Origin: Tricholoma matsutake
Lineage: Eukaryota > Basidiomycota > Agaricomycetes > Agaricales > Tricholomataceae
Direction: 5' to 3'
Assembly (NCBI GenBank): GCA_026075535.2
Contig: AP026542.1
Location: 3,658,001-3,722,000 of the forward strand
Length of the DNA: 64,000 nt
In this document: positions 35,385-45,178 of the stretch, in pieces
Numbering within the stretch: the first letter of the stretch is position 1
Layout of the letters: each line of letters opens with the position of its first letter
The notes under the pieces: generated by a model
Databases searched by the model: none
Seen by the model: the letters and a program-made list of their open reading frames with translations, nothing else
What the model was told of the DNA's origin: nothing
Made by a program: the position numbers and the translations under genes

Positions 35385-38300
35385 ATCGTACGCCCTCACT
35401 GCCTGTCCATAACCGCTTTGAAGTCTTGTCAGTTGAATCCCTGGAGAATGAATCCATTTCTGTGACTGCTCCCCTCTCTGACCCTTCGAAGTTGGCTAAA
35501 GATGTACCTGCTCTCCCCATCTCTCCTTCTACTCCACGTCCCAAAATTAAATCATGGGAGTGTAAACTACCACGCAAGTATATTGTGGCATCCACTCCCT
35601 CTGCACATTCCTTAAACCTAGCCATTGAACTGCAGACGACCGACACTGGACAGATACTCGGTGTCTCTGCGCTCCTGGTCTCTGGTGCGACTGGTCTCTT
35701 CATCGATTCCCATCTGGTACAACAACATTGTCTAAATACTCGCTCACTCTCACGTCCGATACCTGTATATAACGTGGATGGATCCCCAAATGAAGCTGGT
35801 GCCATCCGAGAGGTTGCAGACCTGGTTCTCCATTACAAAGATCATAGTGAGCGTGCCCTTTTTGCTGTCACTCAATTAGGAAAGCAAAAGGCGATTTTGG
35901 GATATCCATGGCTTCGAGACCATAACCCAGAGGTCGACTGGCGCACCGGGGAGGTTACCATGAGCCGATGTCCATCCCGCTGTTGGACGTGTTTCACAGA
36001 AGCCAGGCAAGAACGTCATGGACAGAAGGCGGCAATACGATGAACTCAGAAGTGTCGTGCTGGACCCCTGCCTATACCTGAAGTGGAATTGGAAGGGGTT
36101 CCTGATCTAATGCCGGACTCAGATGATGATGATGAGGACCCAGAGGAAGTGGAGGAGGGTGATCGGATCTTCTACACTGCGATTTGCTCATCGCATGAGG
36201 TGTGTGCCACATCGAACATATCCCAACGCCTCGCCGAGGCCTTCCACAAAAACAATGCTGCTAAATCCTCTACTAACTCCTTACTCCCTCATCTCCATGA
36301 GTTTGAAGACGTGTTCTCCAAGGAGTCATTCGACTCTCTTCCTGCGCGTAAGCCATGGGATCACGCGATCGAACTCACCCCCGGCGCAACCCCTTCATCC
36401 TGCAAGGTCTATCCTCTCTCTCCGGAGGAACAATGGCAGCTTGACCAGTTCATCGACAAGCACCTGGCCTCTGGACGTATTCGACCATCGAAGTCACCCA
36501 TGGCCTCTCCCTTTTTCTTTGTCAAGAAGAAGGATGGCTCACTTCGACCGGTTCAAGACTACAGAAGACTCAACAACATCACGGTCAAAAATCGCTACCC
36601 ACTACCCCTCATCTCCGAACTCGTAAACCAGCTCCGTGGAGCCCGATACTTCACCAAGCTCGATGTCCGTTGGGGCTATAATAATGTGAGGATAAAGGAG
36701 GGAGATGAGTGGAAGGCAGCCTTTCGTACCAACTGTGGTCTTTTTGAACCGCTTGTCATGTTCTTTGGCCTTACTAATAGCCCTGCCACCTTTCAGACCA
36801 TGATGAACGACATCTTCCATGACCTCATCCTCGAAGGCGTTGTCTGCATCTATCTCGACGACATCCTCATCTTCACTCGCACAGTTGAAGAGCACCGTCG
36901 CATCACACGCCTCGTCCTAGAGCGACTTCGACAGTACAAACTCTACCTTCGTCAGGACAAATGCGAGTTCGAAAGGACCAAGATCGAGTACCTCGGCCTG
37001 ATTATCTCGGAGGGTCAAGTGGAGATGGATCCTATCAAGGTAAACGGGGTCACAGCTTGGCCGACGCCCACAAACAAGAAGGAGGTGCAGTCTTTCCTGG
37101 GCTTCATCAATTTTTATCGGCGTTTTATCAAGGATTTCTCACATCATGCACGACCGCTGTTCGACTTGACAGGAAAGGAGGCATGGAGGTGGGATAATGC
37201 ACAACAGGAGGCGTTCGAAAAGCTTAAGGAGATGGTCACTTCCACTCCGATCCTTACCTTTGCTGACGATTCGCGTCCTTTTCGTGTAGAAGCCGACAGT
37301 TCTGACTTTGCGACGGGCGCTGTGTTGTCTCAGCAGTCTCCGGAGGACCAGAAGTGGCATCCTGTTGCATTCTACTCCAAAAGCCTTAGTGCTGTAGAGA
37401 GAAACTATGAGATCCATGACAAGGAGATGTTGGCAATAATGCGTGCGCTTGAGGAGTGGCGACACTTCCTCGAGGGTGCCCAACACAAGGTGGAAATTTG
37501 GACGGATCACAAGAACCTCGAGTACTTCATGACGGCCAAGAAATTGAACCATCGTCAAGCTCGTTGGTCCCTGTATCTATCTAGATTCGACTTCTCCTTG
37601 CACCACCATCCGGGTCGCAGCATGGGGAAGACCGATGCCCTATCCCGACGTGCAGACCATGGGGATGGCAGCGGTGACAACCAAAACATTGTGCTGTTGC
37701 AGCCAGACCTGTTCACCATTCGGGCACTGGAAGGCATCGTACCCCAGGGTGAGGAGCGGGACATTCTACGTGACATTCATCGCGCAAACCGTAGCGGTTT
37801 ACATGAGGATGTTGTCGCCTGAGCTGTTAAAGAACTGAGGAAGGGATCGACCCTTTCCTTACGTGCGGCAGAGTGGGCTGAAAAGGAGGACTTGTTGTAT
37901 TTCAGGGATTGCATCTATGTTCCCAATGACCCAGACCTTCGCCGGCGCATCATATCCCAACACCATGACTCACAGATTGCTGGCCACCCCGGATGCTGGA
38001 AGACCTTGGAGCTCACCTCACGGAACTATTGGTGGCCACAAATGTCACAGCTCATTGGTCAGTATTGTCACACTTGTGACCTTTGCTTACGCACCAAGGT
38101 CCCTCGTCGCAAGCCTATTGGTGAGCTACACCCTCTTCCTGTTCCAGAGAGTCGTTGGGATGTCGTCAGCGTCGACTTTGTGGTGGAATTGCCAGAGTCA
38201 AACGGGTTTGATGCGGTGATGTGCACAGTTGACTCAGTGGGAAAACGCGCTCACTTCATTCCCACTCACACCACTGTCAGTGCCCTAGGTGCCGCTTGAC

Positions 38301-39283
38301 TCTACCTCCACCACATGTGGAAATTACATGGACTTCCTGGTGCCTTCCTCTCGGATCGTGGCCCTCAGTTCATGGCAGAGTTCACTCGTGAGCTGTACCG
38401 ACTCCTGGGGATCAAACTCCTCGCTTCAACTGCTTATCACCCACAAACTGATGGCCAGACGGAGCGAGTCAACCAGGAACTGGAGCAGTACATCCGCCTC
38501 TTTGTCAATGAACACCAGGACAATTGGGATGATCTCCTTCCTTTGGCCGAGTTTGGGTACAACAACCATGTCCATGCTTCCACTCAACAGACCCCTTTCC
38601 TCTTAGACACTGGACGACATCCACGCATGGGATTTGAACCTCGCCAAACTCCCTCACACATCGAGACAGTGAATGAGTTCACAGAACGCATGAGGGATAG
38701 CTTGGAGGAGGCAAGGGCAGCCTTAGCAAAGGCGAAGGACGACATGGCACGATTTTACAACCAGCGCCACTCCCCAACCCCTCAGTACAAGGTTGGTGAT
38801 CGAGTTTATCTTGACTCCAGTGACATCTCCACTACACATCCATCCAAGAAACTCACTCATTGCTTCTTGGGACCTTTCCCCATTGTCAAGTGCGTTGGAA
38901 CGCATGCCTATCGTCTATGCCTCCCAGCCTCCATGTCCAGACTCCATCCCATCTTCCATGTCGTCAAATTGCTTCCAGCTCCCCCAGATCCGTTCCCGGG
39001 ACGCCATTCACACCCACCACCACCACCTACAGTGATCGAGGGAGAACCCCAATATGAAGTCGAGTCAATCTTGGACAGCCGTTTGCGTCGAGGAAAACTC
39101 CAGTATTTGGTACATTGGAAGGGTTATGGGTATGAGGAGAACTCATGGGTCGAAGAGTCTGACGTAAATGCCCCTCGGTTAATCAAGGAATTCCACCGAT
39201 GGCACACTGCTACACCGCGTCGCATTCAAGTCACGGACTTTGGTCGTATACGATTTCGAATGCATCGGGGCAATGCATCTTAG
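35381..39283 (+). pseudogene. gypsy A1 pol (protease, RT, RNase H, integrase, chromodomain)
   Basis: Domains in order: protease near 35,680, where the active site reads LLVSGATG, so the catalytic Asp is Val. RT has KLDVRWGYNN and intact YLDDILIF near 36,855. RNase H follows (VEADSSDFA, IWTDHKNLEYF). The integrase zinc region has HH (about 37,960) and CHTCDLC. The DDE core has VSVDFVVELPE, LSDRGPQF and TERVNQELEQY. A C-terminal chromodomain runs YEVESILDSRLRRG, YLVHWKGYGYEENSW. Four TGA codons interrupt it: the one ending 36,043, then 37,820-37,822 and 38,297-38,299, plus the gag-end TGA. Most sit where the related copy has CAA/CAG or a CGA can be inferred. Stop-free stretches of over 500 codons remain. 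Confidence 0.93.
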
Positions 39284-39294
39284 AGAGGGGGTGA
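39281..39294 (+). promoter_or_regulatory. Polypurine tract of gypsy A1
   Basis: AGAGAGGGGGTGA lies between the pol stop codon and the TG that opens the 3' LTR, the expected place for plus-strand DNA priming. Confidence 0.75.
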
Positions 39295-39720
39295 TGTAAG
39301 GGGACTAGGGGGGTGCCCTGTGTGTTTTTCCTATTTTTTATGTTCATCCCATATTTTTCCCCACCTCATTTCCTTCTATTCTTCATTTTCTATGATTTTT
39401 CCGGATTTTATTACTAATTTTCCCTTGCTATCATGTTTGTATATGTTGACACTTTTATATTTAGAGGCGGAGTACCCCTTCCGACACATACCCCTTGGTA
39501 TGATGTCATTCGGCGGCCTTGATCTGCCTATCTCCGCCTTTTTCTATTTTTAGGTTATATTTGATTTTTGTTGTCTTCACATATACTGGGCATCAGCAAG
39601 GGGATCCTTAGAGTTTTCTCTTCAGATTTCCCTTTGCTAGGTGCGCCCCCAATCCCTGTATTATGTAGCATAATTTTAACTTCGGATTTCCCTTTGCTAG
39701 AGGCTTAGGTTGCCCTTATA
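39295..39720 (+). repeat. 3' LTR of gypsy A1
   Basis: 426 bp, two transitions from the 5' LTR (tgttCAtcc and cttCAgat here versus CG in the 5' LTR). Confidence 0.95.
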
Positions 39721-40720
39721 CACAGGGCAGAAACAGGGAGCAATGATGGGACGAGGACGGGATGAGGCACAGGCCCAAACAACATGTATTGTTGTTTGGG
39801 CCCCAGGCAAGTTTCTCTTATATTATCTACAAGTCTTATCTCACCATATTGTGCCCAAACGACGATGGACGTCGTTTGGGCTCTAGGAAAAGTTTTTTTT
39901 GTTTTCTTTTTGTTTTTTCAACTAACTAATATGTTCATCTTGTTTTTTATGTTCTAACTATGTTATAACAATGAGATGATGCCTCCATGCCCACCTATGC
40001 CCACCCACAGCAACACCACGACACCACACAACTGAAAACCAAAATGGATGACCTCCCTCCCACCACTCCTCTCCATCAACACCCACCACCACTGCTCCTG
40101 TACCTGCCACCATGTCGTCTAACACTGGACAATGGGATGGGGATGCGAGGGACGAGAACGATGTTGACAACAAACCACTGCCACTGTGAGCAACTGCTCA
40201 CAGGGTCAAAATGGGGAGCAACAAGATGGGATGACAACACCAGGGGACAGGGATGGAGAGGGGGACGAACGACAACTACATGGGCAGTGATGGCAACAAG
40301 GATGGAAACAAGGATGGCAACAAGGAAGGGGATGACGATGAGGTGAAACAAAAAAAGGCCCAAGACATTGGGCCACAGGTGAGTTTTGTTCCTTTTCTCA
40401 TTTCATTTCATTGTTATTAACCCCAAACATTCTAGGCAATGATTTTACTATTGACGATAACGGGCGCCCCCTGTCTCACCCCCACCACTGCCACGAGCTC
40501 CTGCTCATGGGGTGGTTAGGTGGTAGCAAGACCATACACTCACAACAGCAGCACCCCCAACTACCGCCGCGAGCAACTGCTCACAGGGTGGAAATGGGGA
40601 GAAAGGATGGGACAAGGACAGGGAGGATGATCCAGGACCACGAGGGGCAGGGGCACTACTGTGAAGAAGGGGAAGGACCTCTCCTCGCCCCCGTCTCACT
40701 GCGAGCAAGACAGTGTTTTT
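39721..40720. repeat. Modular hairpin/palindrome locus, right part
   Basis: Continuation of the sequence that gypsy A1 split. It contains hairpins H2 (39,772-39,802; arms GGCCCAAACAAC/GTTGTTTGGGCC), H3 (39,853-39,881; arms GCCCAAACGAC/GTCGTTTGGGC) and H4 (40,357-40,374; arms GGCCCAA/TTGGGCC). Each is followed by CAGG or TAGG and a T-rich run. The palindrome CTGTGAGC-AACT-GCTCACAG is at 40,184-40,203 and weaker copies are at 40,495-40,506 and 40,571-40,582. Between them lie Thr/Pro-rich and DGNK-repeat open frames (40,285-40,345). It may be remnants of an exon-intron gene family or an unclassified repeat. Confidence 0.65.
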
Positions 40721-41708
40721 TTAAAATTATTTAGTATTGTATAGAATTATGAAATACACAAATCCCTCCTTCGCTCTTCTTGAGTGGTGGAGGTGTCTTT
40801 TTTTTTCAAAAATAATTAAATATAAGTCCCTCTGTACAAAGATTTATTGTCTGTGGCTCAAGTATTGTATACAATGTGTAGTTGAGTTAGTGAAGATAAA
40901 TGCAGGATGTTCAACAGTGTAGAATGTCTAAATACGAGGCAAAAATGTAGTCAAAACTACGGTGTACATACATGGTGTCACACCTGTGGTGTTCTATGAC
41001 AGACTGTGGGTTAAACCTGTCACCACGGTTGCAGTGTTAGAACGGGTGTGGTGTTGACAGGTGTGGGTGTGGTGTGTTAAATTTTACCCATGGTGTGACC
41101 CATGCTACACCCTATGCATACCCTTTCCAAGGGTAGGGGTAAGTCAAGGGTGACAACTCCTGTACCCTTACCCCTACCCTCACATACCCTTCACCATTAC
41201 CCTGGGGGTTTTGCATACCCCTGGTATTCTCTAGTCACCAGTGGAGTTGATATTGAGAGGTTGGTGTTTGCAGAGAGGGTGACTCATTGGGCCATTGATG
41301 GGTCTGTATGAATGGTCAGTTGTAAGGCAGCAGCAGCATCAGGTTCACAGAAACAGAAACAGAAAACTTCAAGAGAAAGACAAGTCCAAATGGGTGCCAC
41401 AGAAGACACATAGAGTTCTGGAGCCAAGCATGCATGGCAGCAAATACAAAACAGCGAGCAGGAAATGATGGACAAGGACAATGAGAGGCGAGGACAAGGA
41501 CAAGAAGGTCACCAGAGGTGACACGGAGATGCCAAGGAGCACTGGTTGGTGCTGGGATGTCACTGGGCAAGCCACTGCACCTTGTGGGACATACAAGTAC
41601 AACTTATAACAAGGCTATCACGCAGCTTCATGATTCACTGCAGCTCGACTTATCATTTCACTATTGAGGATTGACAAGCCTTTCCACAGCGGGCCAAATT
41701 TCTAAGCA
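40721..41708. other. No recognisable gene; GGGTA/TACCC repeat block
   Basis: AT-rich DNA followed by a GTGTGG-rich block (about 40,970-41,090) and a TACCC/GGGTA block (41,100-41,235). The latter ends in a segment, GCATACCCCTGGTATTCTC, that resembles in inverse orientation sequence at about 11,600. No supported ORF. The 3' part (41,250-41,708) probably contains the promoter of the next gene. Confidence 0.5.
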
Positions 41709-43708
41709 ATGGCTAAAAAATCAAAAAGCAAGGTAAGTATCATCTTGACCCAATGCTGACCTTGTGCTGATCGATATGATCTTCCCTTGAACATAGCCTC
41801 ACAAACCACCAACCGAGAAATTCGTTGTCGTTGTCGATCCTTGGCGTTACCGTAATTTTTTCGAGGACATAGGGGCTTGGTTTGAGATAATGCTTACGGA
41901 TGATTATCCTGGGACACGCGTCGACATGATCTATGGGCAGGTGGGAAAGGCAAGTCCACACCACAGTGACAGAAATATATTGTATGTTGAACCAGTGATA
42001 GCACCACAATGTTATTGTTCAACTACCTGGTCATGTCGATATACGTCCACTTCTTGGTGCCCATCGCCACGCTGCCATCTTGAAGCCTCCCTACAATATG
42101 AACACTGATGGCGTGTCTTATATCTTCGAATACAATTTCGAAAGGGAAGGAAACCCTAGAGGTTCATTTCTACATCTTTTGGTGCTTCGGAATTCCAGAC
42201 TTTTTCTCCAGACTGGGCTGCCATGTCGCCTTCATACGAAACAATCGATCCAAGCTTTCCCATACGGTTTCCGTATCCAATTCCCTGCTCAGTCACCCAG
42301 ACTTATAGGAACAGTAAACCAGGATACGCTAAACAGCTACCTCCAGACTTGTGGGAAGAAAATGCCGTCGCAACTACCCAACTAATCCATCAAACTGACG
42401 ATATCATCAGCTCTTCCATCGCTTCCCCCTCCAGTCTCAGTATCTCATCTACCATTAAATCCCCCCCAGATCCCATCGAACCATCTCTTCATCAAGATGG
42501 AACATCACTGCGAAGCACAGTAAGAATTTACTCTCACATTTTCTTGCATCTCACATCATTCTTCCCTCCATAGGTATGTGACGATCAACAGGGGCCGTGT
42601 ACAGCACTAATCTACTACAGTCTCAGTTTACACCTTACGCTCCCCCTAGCAACCATCCTTCTCATACTGCATATCCCAAGGCCACGCGTGCAGATCCAGT
42701 GGAGGGCCTTGTCCCGAAAAAAGAGTCGGATATTACTCACGATCTTTCCACCAAAAAGCTGGACCCATATGAACAAGGTCAGCCTTCCAACTGTATGAAA
42801 CTCGTAACGCTCTCTCATTGCCCCACTATAGACGATGAAGCCGAACGTCTATTACATACCGATCATCTGCCTTCTTCAGGAGTGCCTACCAAGCAAGAGA
42901 ATGGTCAGTCCAACTGAGATAGGCTTGTGGAGAATTACACTGAACTCAGACTTCAGTAGACCCAGCGGAGATCCTTCTTCGTTCCATCATTTCAGTCAAA
43001 GAAGAAGTCATCTCGCCCGGTATGCACGATCTCCTCTTCCATGAGAGAACTATTCCCACAACCGCTACAGGGGAAAACTATAAACCCTCTTCCGAACTGT
43101 TGGCCACCTTTGCCACTCTACCCAGACACCTCCTCAGTGCATCGTCGTCCGCCTCAACTGCCCCTCGGAATCCAGCGGGTGATTATACTCCGTCCCATGA
43201 GCTGTTAGCTACATTTGCAACACTGCCAGCGCATCTCCTCAGTCAAGGGGGGATGAGTCAGGATACAAAGCCCCTCAAGCAAGAAGAAACAAGTGTGTTC
43301 GTTCCTTAAGCAATCGAAGCCACTTCAATGAATCTGTTTCTCAGCTTATCCACAGATCAAAGCAGAACCCCCTGGTAATGATTATTCTGTTCACCTGTGC
43401 ACTATTGCTTATTGTAAAACCCAGATCGTTCTCAGCTTGTGGTAGATGCTTCCTCAAGACCACGATCTGTCACTCTCGGGGCGGAAATGAAGAATATGAA
43501 GCAGCCGGACTCGATGATTCGAGGCAAACAGGAGCCGCAAGATGATACGTTCTCTTCCACTTCCACTTCCGCCGCAAGAACACGTGATCCAAGAAAAAGA
43601 CCACAAGGTCTCTTTTTTCATTCTTCTCGATGAGTTATGTCTCACATAGACGTTGTTTTTCATTCGTTAGCCCCAGAGTCTGGTGAGATCATCCCTACCT
43701 GGGTATAA
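41709..43708 (+). CDS. Hypothetical multi-exon protein, unknown function
   Basis: Exon 1 (41,709-41,732) encodes MAKKSKSK and ends at a clean GTAAGT donor. Exon 2 starts at 41,797 (PHKPPTEKFVVVVDPWRYRN) and runs to a GTGGGA donor near 41,941. The next exon (after 41,999) encodes NVIVQLPGHVDIRPLLGAHR. Later exons are Ser/Pro-rich, with splicing that I could not settle between 42,120 and 43,000. Near the C-terminus two similar segments, YKPSSELLATFATLPRHLL and YTPSHELLATFATLPAHLL (about 43,080 and 43,185), form an internal repeat. The tail RDPRKRP is basic, and the last exon appears to end APESGEIIPTWV at 43,708. The mix of one folded N-terminal part and a low-complexity tail with a basic motif would suit a nuclear protein, but I do not recognise the family. 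Confidence 0.55.
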
Positions 43709-44202
43709 GCTACTTTCCTGATACCATGCAGATCTCTCAGGACCTGCAAAGCAGACTAAAATAAATCGGGATAGATGACCCGACCCGACCTGACCCCATA
43801 TTGGTCAAGAGGCTCTGAGATTATGAAGATCTTGAGTAGCTAGTGCGCTGTGTGCAAAGGAGATATGTAGGACAGTTTGGGGTGGACGCGGAGAGGCGGA
43901 GAGGCCGCTGATCGAGTCTGCCGCCAAGCCGCTTCCCACAGGCTCTTCATCCTGACGCTATATTATTATTTCAGAACGGCAATATAACCACTGGCAGGCT
44001 CACGCTGGCTCACGAGACTAATGAATTTATCGGAAGAGAGATATTTAGGAACAATGAACGGGATACAAGGAGATCCGGCGTAATATATATATCATTATGG
44101 ATTAAAGAACTGGATACAAGGAGATCCGGGCCCCGGCGTGATACATATATATCATTATGGATTAATACCATAACCAAATCCTACTAAATTCCTACTTTCG
44201 AT
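43709..44202. repeat. ADI1 upstream region with tandem duplication
   Basis: No gene. A unit of about 51-59 bp beginning GAAC(G/T)GGATACAAGGAG and ending TATCATTATGGATTAA occurs twice, at 44,056-44,106 and 44,107-44,165, directly upstream of the ADI1 start codon. Confidence 0.7.
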
Positions 44203-44986
44203 ATGCGTGCTTACTATTACGACAACCTCCCAGGAGACCAACGCCTACCGCATGATTATATTCCATCCCGACCTGTCTCAGAGAAAACGTTAAACGCTCT
44301 CAAAGTCAGGTCCTGGTACATTCCCGTGGAGGGCCATGAGAGCAAGATCGATGCATTAGCGAAGGAGCGGGGATATAAGAACCGCGATACGATGAACTGT
44401 TCTAAAGAGGCTCTTGGAGAGGTGTGCTTGCCTCATTGAAGATTGGAATGTTGCCGTTCACTGATCCCGTTTGAGCAGAAGTATGAGGAGAAAATCCAAG
44501 CATTCTTCCAAGAGTATGTTGAACTTGTATCTGGTATTCCCGTAGCAAGGACTTACATGATTTACAACCCCAAGGCACATGCACGAAGATGAAGAGATTC
44601 GATACATATTGTCAGGAAGTGGGTTCTTCGATGTTCGAGGTACGTAACAGTTGTGAACCGACTCTTGGTTGAGGACGCCGGACTTGATCTTGATCTATTC
44701 TGTCGAAACAGAGACACCCTCCAATACGTGGATTCGCATCGCCGTGTCTCCCGGCGATCTTCTTGTCGTCCCATCTGGCATCTACCACCGCTTCACTCTT
44801 GATGAGGCAAACAACATCAAAACATTGCGGCTTTTCCAGGTAAGTAGGAAATGAACAGGTTTTGAGCCCCTGGTTGATCTCATTTGACAGGATGTGCCGA
44901 AATGGGTGCCACATAATAGGGGCATAGAAACCGACAACAACCCCCATCGCATCCATTACCTGCATTCTATTCAAGTTGGTGCCTAA
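44203..44986 (+). CDS. ADI1: Acireductone dioxygenase (methionine salvage)
   Basis: Converts acireductone and O2 to the methionine precursor 2-keto-4-methylthiobutyrate (Fe form); cupin fold. The N-terminus [18 protein letters not shown] and the W-Y-I-P-V segment are typical. Exon 1 ends at about 44,420. A small exon begins [12 protein letters not shown]. Exon 3 gives [21 protein letters not shown], which holds the metal ligands H-x-H-x4-E. The next exon has [23 protein letters not shown], with the fourth ligand His, and the last begins [10 protein letters not shown] and stops at 44,986. Four introns of roughly 50-85 nt have GT-AG borders. All metal ligands are present and length is as usual for fungal enzymes. 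It is divergently oriented to nothing nearby and probably independently regulated. Confidence 0.92.
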
Positions 44987-45178
44987 TGGAATAGTCCAAG
45001 ACGTCAGATATGAGTCCAAGACGACACTGCTAACTCAAATTGTAGTATTAAGCAAGTACGTAAGAGAGCAGGCATTATCGCTTAGACGGACTGTAAAATG
45101 TGAATGAATGTATATTTGTACCGTATCGTCCAAGTATCGTCCACTTCAAAAGAAGTACAAGTCAAGTCAAGTCCGAAA

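Larger units (their letters stand above)
33674..39720 (+). mobile_element. Full-length chromodomain gypsy A1
   Basis: Two 426-bp LTRs at 33,674-34,099 and 39,295-39,720 begin TGTAAGGGG and end CCCTTATA. The flanks are CATAG (33,669-33,673) and CACAG (39,721-39,725), a 5-bp duplication with one transition. By eye the LTRs differ at only two positions, both CG in the left and CA in the right copy. AGAGAGGGGGTGA just before the 3' LTR is the polypurine tract. No clear tRNA primer site follows the 5' LTR; self-priming, as in the Tf1/sushi chromoviruses, is possible but unproven. Confidence 0.96.

Noticed and set aside
43590..43610. RDPRKRP resembling RDPRRRP in copia-2 gag
   Set aside because: Short basic motif, easily convergent; no further similarity, so no claim of retrotransposon capture.
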